DNA of 64,000 bases from contig CACWJA010000001.1 in NCBI GenBank assembly GCA_902761145.1, forward strand, positions 1 to 64,000. Reading direction: 5' to 3'. Source of the stretch: an uncultured bacterium (lineage in GTDB: Bacteria > Patescibacteriota > Saccharimonadia > Saccharimonadales > Saccharimonadaceae). The notes beneath the pieces were generated by a model. That model was not told where the DNA came from. It saw nothing but the letters and a program-made list of their open reading frames with translations, and ran no database searches. Each line of letters starts with the position of its first letter. The first letter of the stretch is position 1. Position numbers and translations under genes: made by a program. Of this stretch, positions 51,703-61,042 are shown piece by piece.

Positions 51703-52471
51703 GCTTCTCATCATCATACTTTCCTCGTTTCTTGACTATCATTTTTAGTATTTCTTCAGTATCATCTCTTTCGCATAGCACCTCATCAATGCACTCCTGC
51801 GACACGCCCTTCTTCACTAGCTCTAATCTCAGCCTCTTTTTAGAGATCCCTTTTTTTACAAAACGATTCTTTACATAGTACTCTGCAAATTTCCTATCAT
51901 CCACATAGCCTTTTTCGCACAGCCGCTGTACTATCAATTCGTCAAAATCATACTTTTCCTGCTTCTCATCGCGAAACATTTTTTTCTTCATCCGTTCGGC
52001 CGTCTTATCTTCACCACTCGCTATCATCTCCGCTATTTCCTTTTCCTTCTGCCAGCTATCCTTTCTTGCTTTTGCCTCACTCAACTGTCGTCGCCTCTTC
52101 AAATAATCTCTCAGTTCCCGCACAGAACGCGGCCTCACTAGTGCCCACTCCAATGCTCGCTGATACGCTTTACCGTATTCACTCGCTTTTTTATACTCGG
52201 CTAGCTTACCAGCAGTGATCAACTGCCCTACCTTCACACCTAGCTCCACCACCTGTGCTATGTCTAGAGAAAAGGCATATTTATCATTTACATACACATT
52301 CACGCGGTTTTCATTTTTCACCGCCTGTCGAATATCACTAATCTTTAGCTCACCACCAAGAACTCCCGCGTCTTCCGACGCATCTATTCGCATTATACCA
52401 TGCTTACGCTTTTTTGTCAATCTATCAGGCTTGTTGTCTGGTATTTCATCGCTTAGTTTATAGATTTCCAT
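51626..52471 (-). CDS. recX: Regulatory protein RecX
   Basis: 281 aa. Modulates RecA filaments. Typical RecX helical repeats: RPRSVRELRDYLKRR, LCEKGYVDDRKFAEYYVKNR, ISKKRLRLELVKKGVSQECIDEVL, and LIQYLCRQGFDYQLV. The N-terminal domain (ISDIRQAVKNENRVNVYVNDKYAFSLDIAQVVELGVKVGQ) is the extended type. Starts 14 bp inside the Nudix gene end; recA, Nudix and recX form one operon. Confidence 0.9.
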   Translation of the reverse strand: MEIYKLSDEIPDNKPDRLTKKRKHGIMRIDASEDAGVLGGELKISDIRQAVKNENRVNVYVNDKYAFSLDIAQVVELGVKVGQLITAGKLAEYKKASEYGKAYQRALEWALVRPRSVRELRDYLKRRRQLSEAKARKDSWQKEKEIAEMIASGEDKTAERMKKKMFRDEKQEKYDFDELIVQRLCEKGYVDDRKFAEYYVKNRFVKKGISKKRLRLELVKKGVSQECIDEVLCERDDTEEILKMIVKKRGKYDDEKLIQYLCRQGFDYQLVRNLVLSYEKD

Positions 52472-53012
52472 GTGTCCTCAGCCACATATCCATCATATCA
52501 AAAGTCATCCTATCTTTTTTCAGCGATGCCTTTGCATATTTCTCCCGAAAATCATCCATCTCGTCATATTTTACCCACTTCACTTCCGTCACTTCATGGT
52601 CGTCAAAATGAAATTCATCCGCCTTTTCGGTCCAATCCACCAAATATATCCACGCAAATCTATTTTTGTTAAAAGGATACATCGTCACAAGCTCCAGCTC
52701 ATCCGCACTTATAGTAGCACCAATCTCTTCACGCGCCTCTCGCACTGCGGCCTCTATCAGCGATTCTCCTAGATTTATATGCCCTCCAGCAGATATATCC
52801 CAATCCCCAGGATACCTATCTATCTCCTCAGACCTCTTCTGCCACAAAAACTCCAGTCCATCTTTACCACGGCGATACAAAAATACTATAGATACCCCCA
52901 CTATACCTTCATCGCCAGTCACCTCTGGATTGCCACGAGATGCGTCCCAACCCTCCCCTGGTATCGGCTCTCCATTTTTACTATATAGCTGCCATATTTC
53001 GTCTTTATGCAT
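52458..53012 (-). CDS. Nudix hydrolase, IPP-isomerase-like subfamily
   Basis: 184 aa with a complete Nudix box at 77-99 ([22 protein letters not shown]). The N-terminus [14 protein letters not shown] resembles the isopentenyl-diphosphate isomerase/YfcD group. The substrate cannot be read from sequence. Overlaps recA by 8 bp and recX by 14 bp. Confidence 0.85.
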   Translation of the reverse strand: MHKDEIWQLYSKNGEPIPGEGWDASRGNPEVTGDEGIVGVSIVFLYRRGKDGLEFLWQKRSEEIDRYPGDWDISAGGHINLGESLIEAAVREAREEIGATISADELELVTMYPFNKNRFAWIYLVDWTEKADEFHFDDHEVTEVKWVKYDEMDDFREKYAKASLKKDRMTFDMMDMWLRTHGNL

Positions 53013-54036
53013 CTTGAGCCTTCACCCTTACTTGCTTTTCAATTTCTTCCATTAGTTCTGGCTTTTCCTTAAACAGCCTCTTTACAGCTTCACGCCCCTG
53101 GCCCAGTGTTTCGCCATTATACTTTATAAATGCTCCAGCTTTTTCCAACACTCCATATTGTACCCCCAGATCCAATATATCGCCAGATTTCGACACGCCC
53201 TCATTGTACATTATGTCAAATTCTGCCGTACGGAAAGGCGCAGCAATCTTATTTTTCACTACTTTTATCTTTGTACGGTTACCAGCTATCTTGTCGCCAT
53301 CTTTAATCTGGCCTATCCTACGAATATCCACCCGTACACTCGCATAAAATTTCAATGCATTACCACCAGTGGTGGTCTCTGGATTACCAAACATCACGCC
53401 TATCTTCATTCGAATCTGATTAATAAATATCACCGTAGCACGTGATTTAGCTATAATACCAGTTAATTTGCGCATCGCTTGGCTCATAAGCCTTGCCTGT
53501 AATCCCATTTGCGCATCCCCCATGTCTCCGTCTATCTCAGCCTGAGGTACCAATGCAGCTACCGAGTCTACTACTATCAGGTCCACCGCATTAGATCTCA
53601 CCAAAGTCTCACATATTTCTAGGGCCTGTTCACCATTATCTGGTTGGCTTATCAACAAATTCGCCGTGTCCACGCCAATCCTCTTGGCATACGCTGGATC
53701 CAAAGCATGCTCCGCATCTATAAATGCCGCTTGTCCACCTTGCTTTTGCATCTCAGCTATCGCGTGCAATGCCAATGTTGTTTTACCGCTAGACTCTGGC
53801 CCATATATCTCTATAATTCTGCCCTTTGGCCACCCGCCACCAAGCGCCAAGTCCAGGGACAAAGATCCACTAGGAAGCAACTCTACATCCATTTTTGGCG
53901 TCTCGCCAAGTTTCATTATCGACCCGTCACCAAATTGCTTCGTGATCTGGGCTATAGCTAGCTTCAACGCCTCGCTCTTGCCGTCCACCGCTTCGTTCTT
54001 TTTGTTTTTTTCTGTCACCGCATCCTTTTTTGCCAT
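53005..54036 (-). CDS. recA: Recombinase RecA
   Basis: 343 aa. Strand-exchange ATPase with Walker A GPESSGKT (79-86), [15 protein letters not shown], loop L1/L2 segments ([42 protein letters not shown]), and the C-terminal domain. AAGGAAG lies upstream of the ATG. First gene of a recA-Nudix-recX operon. Confidence 0.98.
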   Translation of the reverse strand: MAKKDAVTEKNKKNEAVDGKSEALKLAIAQITKQFGDGSIMKLGETPKMDVELLPSGSLSLDLALGGGWPKGRIIEIYGPESSGKTTLALHAIAEMQKQGGQAAFIDAEHALDPAYAKRIGVDTANLLISQPDNGEQALEICETLVRSNAVDLIVVDSVAALVPQAEIDGDMGDAQMGLQARLMSQAMRKLTGIIAKSRATVIFINQIRMKIGVMFGNPETTTGGNALKFYASVRVDIRRIGQIKDGDKIAGNRTKIKVVKNKIAAPFRTAEFDIMYNEGVSKSGDILDLGVQYGVLEKAGAFIKYNGETLGQGREAVKRLFKEKPELMEEIEKQVRVKAQDA

Positions 54037-54092
54037 AGTTTACTTCCTTTCCTCTATATTTATATAGCACATAATCTTAATAGGAAACAGAG

Positions 54093-54165
54093 TTGACTTC
54101 TACGCTTGCATATGGTAAGATCTATTTGGGTTTATTGATTTCTCGTTTTACGAGAAATCTTTTTT
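54093..54165 (+). ncRNA. Candidate very short RNA gene between recA and murB
   Basis: TTGACT (54093-54098), 17-nt spacer, TAAGAT (54116-54121), then a perfect 9-bp terminator (54137-54145 with 54151-54159) and six T. No rightward gene exists between recA and this terminator. The RNA would be about 40 nt and antisense to a 23-aa ORF. Confidence 0.45.
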
Positions 54166-54203
54166 AGTTTGACAGTAATTTTTATTTCTTCAATCTCAAA
54201 CAT
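54132..54203 (-). CDS. Possible 23-aa leader peptide upstream of recA
   Basis: Begins MFEIEEIK and ends KTRNQ, with an excellent AAAGGAGGG ribosome site 4 nt from the ATG. It is Lys-rich and ends 95 nt before recA, so it could be a leader peptide on the recA transcript. Confidence 0.4.
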   Translation of the reverse strand: MFEIEEIKITVKLKKISRKTRNQ

Positions 54204-54302
54204 AAAATCCCTCCTTTCACCGTACCACTATTTAAATATGCGTCACCCCCATTTCCTGTTTTTTATATACTACATATCCACTATCAATTCAACCCACTAT
54301 GG
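54204..54302. other. Spacer between the 23-aa ORF and the murB promoter
   Basis: AT-rich sequence with a TATTTAAAT tract that could hold the -10 of the leftward small ORF. Nothing else recognised. Confidence 0.3.
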
Positions 54303-54308
54303 TATAAT
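54303..54308 (+). promoter_or_regulatory. -10 box of murB
   Basis: TATAAT, 9 nt before the ATG, no ribosome site. A leader of 2-3 nt at most, so close to leaderless. Confidence 0.5.
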
Positions 54309-54317
54309 ACTATTATT

Positions 54318-55376
54318 ATGCGAGTCAATGAAAATATTCTTATTTCTAGCCTTACCACCATGCGTCTTGGTGGCCCAGCCCGTTACGTTCTAGAAGTAGA
54401 ACGCCCCGAAGAAATCCCCGACGCCTACGGTTTTGCCGATACCTACCACTTACCTACTTTTGTCCTAGGCTACGGCGCCAATACCATTGGCCACGACGAA
54501 GGCTTCCCTGGCGTCATCATTATTAGCCGCATGAAAGGCATTTTCGAGACTCCCACCGCCGACGGCGTTCGGCTCAAGGTTATGAGCGGCGAATACTGGG
54601 ACGACGTAGTAGCCTACACTACCAGCAAAGGCTACACTGGTATCGAAGGCCTTAGTCTCATCCCTGGCTTAGCTGGCGCAGCACCCGTACAGAATATCGG
54701 TGCCTATGGCCAAGAAATCTCCAACACATTAGAGTCTATCGACGTCTACGATACCGCTAATCGTACTTTCGTCACTCTCACCAAGTCCGATTTGCATTTC
54801 GGCTATCGCCAAAGCATCCTCAATACCACCGAGAAAAATCGATATTTCGTGGTTTCCATTACCCTAGCGCTCAAGCCAGGCCAAATGTCTCGTCCCCTCT
54901 ACCGCTCCATCGAAAAATACCTTTCCGATAATAGCATCACCGATTTATCACCAGCTAGCATCCGCAACGCAGTCATCGCTATTCGTAGGTCCAAACTTCC
55001 CGACCCTCTCACAGAAGCCAGCGCTGGTTCTTTCTTCAAAAACATCTTCTTAGATGAAGCTGGCACAGAAGCCTGCGAGTCCAAAGGTTACCCAGTGCAT
55101 CGCACCCCTAGTGGTGGCAAGCTTAATTCTGGCTGGCTCATAGAGCACGCTGGTCTCTCTGGCAAGACCTTCCACGGTATCCGCGTGAGCGACAAAGCTT
55201 CCCTTGTGCTCATCAACGATTCCGCCACCAGCTATTCCGATCTCGCCGCCGCCCGTGATACTATCATTGGCAAAGTCTACGATCTTTACGGTTTCTGGCT
55301 AGAGCAAGAGCCTGTGGAGCTGCTTCCCCCACCTCGCCCCGCGCAGCCCACACCTCCCACAGGAGCCACAAAGTGA
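54318..55376 (+). CDS. murB: UDP-N-acetylenolpyruvoylglucosamine reductase
   Basis: 352 aa. NADPH/FAD enzyme that reduces the MurA product to UDP-MurNAc. RLGGPARYVLEVERPEEI, FVLGYGANTIG, the FAD region GLSLIPGLAGAAPVQNIGAYGQEI, and the catalytic Ser in AGSFFKNIF. The proline-rich C-terminus is extra. Overlaps folD as GTGA. Confidence 0.95.
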   Translation: MRVNENILISSLTTMRLGGPARYVLEVERPEEIPDAYGFADTYHLPTFVLGYGANTIGHDEGFPGVIIISRMKGIFETPTADGVRLKVMSGEYWDDVVAYTTSKGYTGIEGLSLIPGLAGAAPVQNIGAYGQEISNTLESIDVYDTANRTFVTLTKSDLHFGYRQSILNTTEKNRYFVVSITLALKPGQMSRPLYRSIEKYLSDNSITDLSPASIRNAVIAIRRSKLPDPLTEASAGSFFKNIFLDEAGTEACESKGYPVHRTPSGGKLNSGWLIEHAGLSGKTFHGIRVSDKASLVLINDSATSYSDLAAARDTIIGKVYDLYGFWLEQEPVELLPPPRPAQPTPPTGATK

Positions 55377-56161
55377 AGCTTCTCTCTGGCTCTGAGTTAG
55401 CCGGGTTTATCAAAGAACGTCAAGCCCACCAAGTCGCTACATTGTCTAGTCAGCCCAAGCTACTCATCATCCGTGATAGCGACAATCCCGTCATACTCAA
55501 GTATGTCAATCTCAAAATCCGCTACGGTGCCGATATCGGTGTAGTCGTAGAAGATTATCTTGCTACCAGCACCGCTGATATTGCCGCAAAAATCCACTCA
55601 GCCAATGCCGATCCATCCATCTCTGGCATCATCCTTCAGCTCCCCATTTCAGACAAATCCGCCACCGATGAGCTATGCAATCTCATCGCTCCAGCCAAAG
55701 ATGTCGATGGCCTCGGCACTCACGCCAATTTTGACTCCGCCACCGCCACTGCCATACTCTGGCTCCTGGCTGGCTACGATATCAAGTTAGATGCTAAGAG
55801 ACTCGCTATCGTCGGTCGTGGCAAGCTAGTCGGCGCTCCACTTTTTAAAATGTTTACAGATTCTCACTACGATGTTACTCTCTTTCACCGCGGTGACGAC
55901 TTGACAAACCTTAAGGATTTTGATATAATCATAAGCGCCACGGGTGTACCGGGGTTAATATCTAATGATATTATCTCCCCAGGCACCGTTCTCGTAGATG
56001 CCGGTACCGCCAGCGAAGATGGCGTTATCAAAGGCGATCTATCTCCAGACCTCTACTCCCGTACCGATCTCGCTGCTATCACTCCAGTAAAAGGCGGCGT
56101 CGGCCCGCTCACCATCACCTGCCTTTTTGATCACGTCCTCCAAGCCAAAAGTCATACCTAG
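55373..56161 (+). CDS. folD: Bifunctional methylenetetrahydrofolate dehydrogenase/cyclohydrolase FolD, short form
   Basis: 262 aa (family about 285), GTG start overlapping murB. Folate one-carbon enzyme: catalytic Lys in ILKYVNLKIRYGAD, SGIILQLPI, KDVDGLGTHAN, NAD(P) loop IVGRGKLVGAPL, and TPVKGGVGPLTI, where the family normally has PVPGGVGP. The N-terminus is shortened. Confidence 0.9.
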   Translation: MKLLSGSELAGFIKERQAHQVATLSSQPKLLIIRDSDNPVILKYVNLKIRYGADIGVVVEDYLATSTADIAAKIHSANADPSISGIILQLPISDKSATDELCNLIAPAKDVDGLGTHANFDSATATAILWLLAGYDIKLDAKRLAIVGRGKLVGAPLFKMFTDSHYDVTLFHRGDDLTNLKDFDIIISATGVPGLISNDIISPGTVLVDAGTASEDGVIKGDLSPDLYSRTDLAAITPVKGGVGPLTITCLFDHVLQAKSHT

Positions 56162-56169
56162 TAGCTATA

Positions 56170-58191
56170 CTAATATTCAAATATCGGCCCATCATCTGGA
56201 AAAGGATCAAAATCACTCTCACCAAATCCATCAAAATCCCTCAAATCATCCGTAAACCCATCGCCATCTTCATCTCTGTATCCAGCCGATCCATACGGAT
56301 TGTATCCTAGCTCCGTCAAAAATCTCGATGGCATATTATAACTTCTATCTCCAAAGGTATATCTACTCATCGCATAGGTCAAAAACAGTCTCTTCATTGC
56401 TCGAGTCATCCCCACATACGCAAGCCTTCTCTCTTCTTCTAGTCCAGCCTCATCTTCGCTTGTCCTGCCACTCGGGAAAAGCCCATCCTCCATCCCTACC
56501 ATAAACACCACTGGAAATTCCAGTCCCTTAGCCGCATGCATAGTCATCAGCGTCACTGAGTTTTTTACCGAACTCTCGTCCGCACTAGACATCAGCGTAG
56601 CATCCGCAAGAAAATCTTCCAAATTATCATACACTCCCGCATTTGCCGCTAATACTTCTAGGTTATTCATCCTTTCTTCGCCACTTGGCGTACCATCATC
56701 AATCAATTCCTTAAAATTAAAATATTCCACGATGTTTTTTACTATCTCGCCTGGGTTATCGCCCGCCGAAGTCTTTTTCAAGAAATTCACTAGTCTTGCC
56801 AACCCATTTTTGGCCTTCGCCGCACTTAGTACATCTAGCATATCTGGATTTTCCAAAGGCTTTTCATCCGTAAGCGCGTCCATCGCCATCATAATCTTAT
56901 TTAACGATACCTCGCCTATCCCAGATAGCACATTTTTTACTACACGTTCCAGACTTACTTTATCACGCTGATTTACGATCAACTTAAGTATGGCCAGCAC
57001 ATCTTTTACTTCTTTACGATCATAAAATCTCACCCCACCCACTATCTTGTACGGTATATGATTTTCTATAAATATTTTTTCAAAAGTGTACGACTGCGCA
57101 TTAGTCCGATATAGTACTGCAAAATCACTATAGTCTGTATATTTTCTCATCAACAAATTAATCTTACGCGCTACGTATCTAGCCTCTTCTGTTTCATCGC
57201 GCAATGATTCTATCTCTACTGGCTCACCTTTTTCTGCCTCAGTAAATAATGTCTTATCGGTACGAGTCTTATTTTTGTTGATTATTTTTTGTGACGCCTC
57301 TAGTATGTTGGCTGTAGATCTGTAATTCTGCTCTAGTTTTATTACCTTGGCTCCTGGAAAATCTCGTTCAAAATTAAGAATATTCGTAAAATCCGCCCCG
57401 CGCCACGAATAAATAGACTGCCAATCATCGCCCACTACACATATATTCTTTTCTTTCCCCACCAATAGTTTAACGATATTATACTGCACTACGTTAGTAT
57501 CCTGATACTCATCTATCAAGATATATTTAAATTTATCTTGCCACTTTTTTCGTACTTCCGCGTTTTTTTGCAACAATTCAAGCTCTTTCATAAGCAGATC
57601 ATCAAAATCCAAGGCCCCTGCCTTATTTTTTTCTATCTCATATTGCTTAAAAATCTTGGCAATACTTTGTTGGTTAGGATACAACGCTCCTGCTGCGTAT
57701 TCCTCTGGCCCATTTCCCTGATTTTTCTCACTAGATATTATAGATTGAATAGATTTTGGTTTCAAATTCTTATTGTCAGATAATTTCAAATTTTTAATAA
57801 TCCGCTTGATTAGCGAAACTTGGTCATCCATATCATATATCACGAAATTCCTATCTAGGCCGATCGCATCCGCTTCTATTCTCAGTATCCTCACAGCTAT
57901 ACTGTGGAATGTCCCCATATACGGCATAAAACTCCTAGGCGGATCCGCCTCCATATTATCATCCATCAGCAACTTCCATAGCCGCTCACGCATCTCCCTA
58001 GCTGCCTTATTAGTAAAAGTCACTGCAAGTATATTATTTGGAGTCACCCCATGCGCTATCAAATTCGCAATCCTATGAGTCAAAGTCTTTGTCTTACCAG
58101 ATCCCGCGCCAGCAAGTATTAATAGCGGCCCCTCCAGAGCCTCCACCGCCTGCCCCTGCGCTGGGTTCAAACCTCCAAATATTTTATCCAT
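56170..58191 (-). CDS. UvrD/PcrA/Rep-family DNA helicase
   Basis: 673 aa superfamily 1 helicase. Walker A LAGAGSGKTKTLTHRI, motif II DEYQDTN, motif III VGDDWQSIYSWRGAD, motif IV YRSTANIL, motif V VTLMTMHAAKGLEFPVVF, motif VI ERRLAYVGMTRA. The C-terminal tail is acidic. Probably the PcrA/UvrD repair helicase; I do not choose between names. Confidence 0.95.
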   Translation of the reverse strand: MDKIFGGLNPAQGQAVEALEGPLLILAGAGSGKTKTLTHRIANLIAHGVTPNNILAVTFTNKAAREMRERLWKLLMDDNMEADPPRSFMPYMGTFHSIAVRILRIEADAIGLDRNFVIYDMDDQVSLIKRIIKNLKLSDNKNLKPKSIQSIISSEKNQGNGPEEYAAGALYPNQQSIAKIFKQYEIEKNKAGALDFDDLLMKELELLQKNAEVRKKWQDKFKYILIDEYQDTNVVQYNIVKLLVGKEKNICVVGDDWQSIYSWRGADFTNILNFERDFPGAKVIKLEQNYRSTANILEASQKIINKNKTRTDKTLFTEAEKGEPVEIESLRDETEEARYVARKINLLMRKYTDYSDFAVLYRTNAQSYTFEKIFIENHIPYKIVGGVRFYDRKEVKDVLAILKLIVNQRDKVSLERVVKNVLSGIGEVSLNKIMMAMDALTDEKPLENPDMLDVLSAAKAKNGLARLVNFLKKTSAGDNPGEIVKNIVEYFNFKELIDDGTPSGEERMNNLEVLAANAGVYDNLEDFLADATLMSSADESSVKNSVTLMTMHAAKGLEFPVVFMVGMEDGLFPSGRTSEDEAGLEEERRLAYVGMTRAMKRLFLTYAMSRYTFGDRSYNMPSRFLTELGYNPYGSAGYRDEDGDGFTDDLRDFDGFGESDFDPFPDDGPIFEY

Positions 58192-58197
58192 CTACTT

Positions 58198-58203
58198 ATT
58201 ATA
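58198..58203 (-). promoter_or_regulatory. Leaderless -10 box of the helicase gene
   Basis: Minus-strand TATAAT, 6 nt before the ATG at 58191. Confidence 0.6.
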
Positions 58204-58250
58204 TCACGGTATTATTGCATAAATCACTTTTCAAATTATTCATCCTGTGA

Positions 58251-58256
58251 TATAAT
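58251..58256 (+). promoter_or_regulatory. Leaderless -10 box of the HTH-MurA gene
   Basis: Plus-strand TATAAT, 7 nt before the ATG at 58264. Confidence 0.6.
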
Positions 58257-58263
58257 TATACAT

Positions 58264-59814
58264 ATGAAAAAGCCAAAAACCTACCAGCAAGTTATAGGTG
58301 AGACCATCGAACACATGCGTCTCAAAAAAGATTGGACCCAAGAAGACCTCGCTCAAGCCGTCGGTTCTTCACAGTCCGCTATTCATCGCATCGAGAAGGG
58401 CGGCCAAAATATCTCACTCGAGATGATCAAAAAGCTCTCCGAAGCCTTGGGGACGCAGATCCTCTCTATTAACGACTCTGTTTCTCAAAGTTTCCGCATT
58501 CGCGGCGGTAAAGAGCTCTCTGGCGAGATCACTATCAATACTTCCAAAAACGCTGCCGTAGGTTTACTCTGCGCCGCGCTCCTCAATGAAGGCCGCACTG
58601 TACTGCATCGCGTGGCTCGCATTGAAGAGGTCTTTCGTATTATCGAAGTGCTAGAGTCTATCGGCGTCAAATGTCGCTGGCAAAACCGTCATCGTGATCT
58701 AGAAATTATATCACCTCGCGAATTAAAATTAGACGAAATGGACATCGAAGCCGCTCGTCGCACTCGCTCTATCATTATGTTTTTAGGACCATTATTGCAC
58801 CGCTATACTCATTTTGAACTCCCCTATGCTGGCGGTTGTTCACTTGGCACTCGCACTGTAGAACCTCATCTCAAAGCCCTTGAATCTTTCGGCCTCAAGG
58901 TCGACGCCTCTACCAATAGTGGTTTTTATGATGTTACAGTAGACCCCAAAATCCTTCATGGCAAAAAAGATCGTTACGTAGTATTGACAGAGCGTGGCGA
59001 CACCGTTACCGAAAATATTCTTATGGCCGCCGCACTCACCCCTGGCAAGACCACCATCATAGGGGCTTCACCAAATTACATGGTCCAAGACGTCTGTTTC
59101 TTCTTAGAGAAGCTTGGCGTCAAAATATCTGGCATCGGCACCACTAGACTCACCGTCTACGGCCGCTCCCGTATTAATGCCGATATAGATTACCATCTTT
59201 CCGAAGATCCTATCGAGGCAATGTCATTTATTGCCGCAGCCCTCGTCACTAATTCAGAAATCACACTCCTTCGCGCACCCGTCGAATTCCTAGAAATAGA
59301 AATAGAAGTCCTCAAAAACATGCATGCTAATTTTGTCATATCTCCCGAGTATCTCTCAGCCAATGGACGTACACGTCTTATCGACCTTACCGTCAAAAAA
59401 TCCCACCTGGTAGCCCCAGTTGACAAGATCCACCCTATGCCATTCCCTGGCCTCAATATAGACAATCTTCCTTTCTTCTCAGTAATTGCCGCCGTGGCAG
59501 AAGGTCGTACGCTCATACACGATTGGGTTTTCGAAAACCGCGCCATTTATACTACCGAGCTAGCCAATCTCAACGTCAAAGTGGAGCTCCTAGACGCGCA
59601 TCGAGTTTATATTGAAGGTCCTACCAATTGGCGACCAGCCGAATTAGTAGCGCCTCAGGCTCTTCGCCCTGCCGTAGTTATACTTATCGGTATGTTAGCA
59701 GCACCTGGCACATCTATCTTGCGCAATGTTTATCCTATCAATCGCGGCTATCAAGATTTCGCCGCCAGGCTTCGCCACTTAGGTGCCGACATCGCCCCTC
59801 TCACTGGCATATAG
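58264..59814 (+). CDS. murA: MurA enzyme with an N-terminal Xre-type HTH domain
   Basis: 516 aa. Residues about 8-70 form a Cro/C1-type helix-turn-helix (DWTQEDLAQAVGSSQSAIHRIEKGGQNISLEMIKKLSEALG). From about 76 on the chain is UDP-GlcNAc 1-carboxyvinyltransferase, the first committed step of peptidoglycan synthesis: SKNAAVG with Lys95-Asn96, and catalytic-loop GGCSLGTRTVEPHL with Cys192. MurA alone is about 420 aa, so the HTH is an addition. It may sense enzyme state and bind DNA; that is inference. Leaderless start. Confidence 0.92.
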   Translation: MKKPKTYQQVIGETIEHMRLKKDWTQEDLAQAVGSSQSAIHRIEKGGQNISLEMIKKLSEALGTQILSINDSVSQSFRIRGGKELSGEITINTSKNAAVGLLCAALLNEGRTVLHRVARIEEVFRIIEVLESIGVKCRWQNRHRDLEIISPRELKLDEMDIEAARRTRSIIMFLGPLLHRYTHFELPYAGGCSLGTRTVEPHLKALESFGLKVDASTNSGFYDVTVDPKILHGKKDRYVVLTERGDTVTENILMAAALTPGKTTIIGASPNYMVQDVCFFLEKLGVKISGIGTTRLTVYGRSRINADIDYHLSEDPIEAMSFIAAALVTNSEITLLRAPVEFLEIEIEVLKNMHANFVISPEYLSANGRTRLIDLTVKKSHLVAPVDKIHPMPFPGLNIDNLPFFSVIAAVAEGRTLIHDWVFENRAIYTTELANLNVKVELLDAHRVYIEGPTNWRPAELVAPQALRPAVVILIGMLAAPGTSILRNVYPINRGYQDFAARLRHLGADIAPLTGI

Positions 59815-59830
59815 CTATTTGACGTTAATA

Positions 59831-59962
59831 CATAATTCACTAGCATTGAGGAACATTAAGCACAAACTCGGCTTTAGCAAGTTTGTGTGCCAAAGGGGCA
59901 AAGTGATGTGATATAATCTTCGATTATCACATCACGTAGCTTCCGAAATACGGTGAATTATG
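59831..59962. ncRNA. Candidate multi-branched structured RNA between murA and pgk
   Basis: A perfect 10-bp inverted repeat (59831-59840 with 59953-59962) closes the region, with a second pairing GGAA/TTCC (59850-59853 with 59941-59944). Two inner hairpins follow: CACAAACT/AGTTTGTG (59861-59868 with 59880-59887), and a 14-bp hairpin with a TA bulge (59903-59918 with 59922-59935). It lies between convergent genes; no ORF. It could instead be a small inverted-repeat element. Confidence 0.4.
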
Positions 59963-59975
59963 CAGCATTGCCTAA

Positions 59976-61034
59976 TTATTTACGTTTTATCGCTTCCAAT
60001 CCAGGCAATTGTTTACCAACCAAAAATTCCAATGCTGCTCCTCCGCCTGTCGAAACCAACGAATAGTGCAAATTCGGATGATCCTTCATCAAGTTTTCCA
60101 CAAATCCCGCAGTATCGCCGCCGCATACTACCGTCTCGGCATTATCTCTTTCTCCCATCATTTCTGCCACTATCGTCGAAGCCGTGGCATATGCAGGGTC
60201 TTCCGCTTTGCCTAGCAATCCATTCCATATTATAGTCTTAGCATCAGTTATGTATCCAGCTATTTTGGCAGTAGCCAAAGGCCCCACGTCCAGCTTCTCC
60301 CCATTGGCATCCTCGTCAAAATCTTCCGTCACATATATACCATCACCACCCTTATATCCGTCCGCAGCTATCCTTCCCCCTACCACTATCATATTAGCTT
60401 TATCCTTAAACCTATCTATCAACGGCTTTTTGTCTTCCACCTTCGCACCACCAATTATCACCAAAACTGGCTGCTCTGGATCGTCTATAGCTTTTGTCAA
60501 ATTTTCCACTTCTTTTTCGACCAAAAGCCCCATATACACTGGCAAATACTCCGCCACAGCGCTAGTAGAAGCATGCGCTCTATGTACCACCGCAAACCCA
60601 TCCTGTACACACACATCTGCTCCCGTCGCATCAATTATGTCCTTGATAAACTCTGGCGAATTAGCTTCTTCACCAGGGTCAAACCGCAAATTCTCTAAAA
60701 GCACTATCTTTACCTCATCTGGCACCTGCAGGGGCTTGTCATCCACTGGCAAAGGTCCAAATTCAATCTTATTCTTTGGTAACAATTTCTTTAACGCTTC
60801 AGCTACTGGCAATAACGATAAATCAGGATTTTCTTTACCTTCTGGCCTCCCAAGATGCGAAATCAAATAGATTTGTTTCGCTCCTGAGTTTAATAGATAT
60901 TCCAAAGTAGGCAAACTAGCTCGTATCCGCAGATCATCCGTAATTTTGCCATCTTTTATTGGAACATTGTAATCAACTCTTACTAATACAACCTTATCCT
61001 TTACGTCTACATCTCGCACTGTTTTATATTTCAT
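59976..61034 (-). CDS. pgk: Phosphoglycerate kinase, short form
   Basis: 352 aa (family about 390). Makes ATP from 1,3-bisphosphoglycerate. VLVRVDYNVPIKDGKITDD, LISHLGRPEG, VLLENLRFDPGEE, HRAHAST, GGAKVEDK and the C-terminal CGGDTAGFVE/STGGGAALEFL. AGGAG before ATG; 8 bp after pyk, so pyk-pgk form an operon. Confidence 0.95.
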   Translation of the reverse strand: MKYKTVRDVDVKDKVVLVRVDYNVPIKDGKITDDLRIRASLPTLEYLLNSGAKQIYLISHLGRPEGKENPDLSLLPVAEALKKLLPKNKIEFGPLPVDDKPLQVPDEVKIVLLENLRFDPGEEANSPEFIKDIIDATGADVCVQDGFAVVHRAHASTSAVAEYLPVYMGLLVEKEVENLTKAIDDPEQPVLVIIGGAKVEDKKPLIDRFKDKANMIVVGGRIAADGYKGGDGIYVTEDFDEDANGEKLDVGPLATAKIAGYITDAKTIIWNGLLGKAEDPAYATASTIVAEMMGERDNAETVVCGGDTAGFVENLMKDHPNLHYSLVSTGGGAALEFLVGKQLPGLEAIKRK

Positions 61035-61042
61035 ATATACTC

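Noticed and set aside
52393-52471. Shorter recX start near 52393 behind a TATAAT
   Set aside because: The TATAAT overlaps the ATG itself, so it cannot serve as its promoter. The ATG at 52471 has a GAGG site and keeps the coupled operon.
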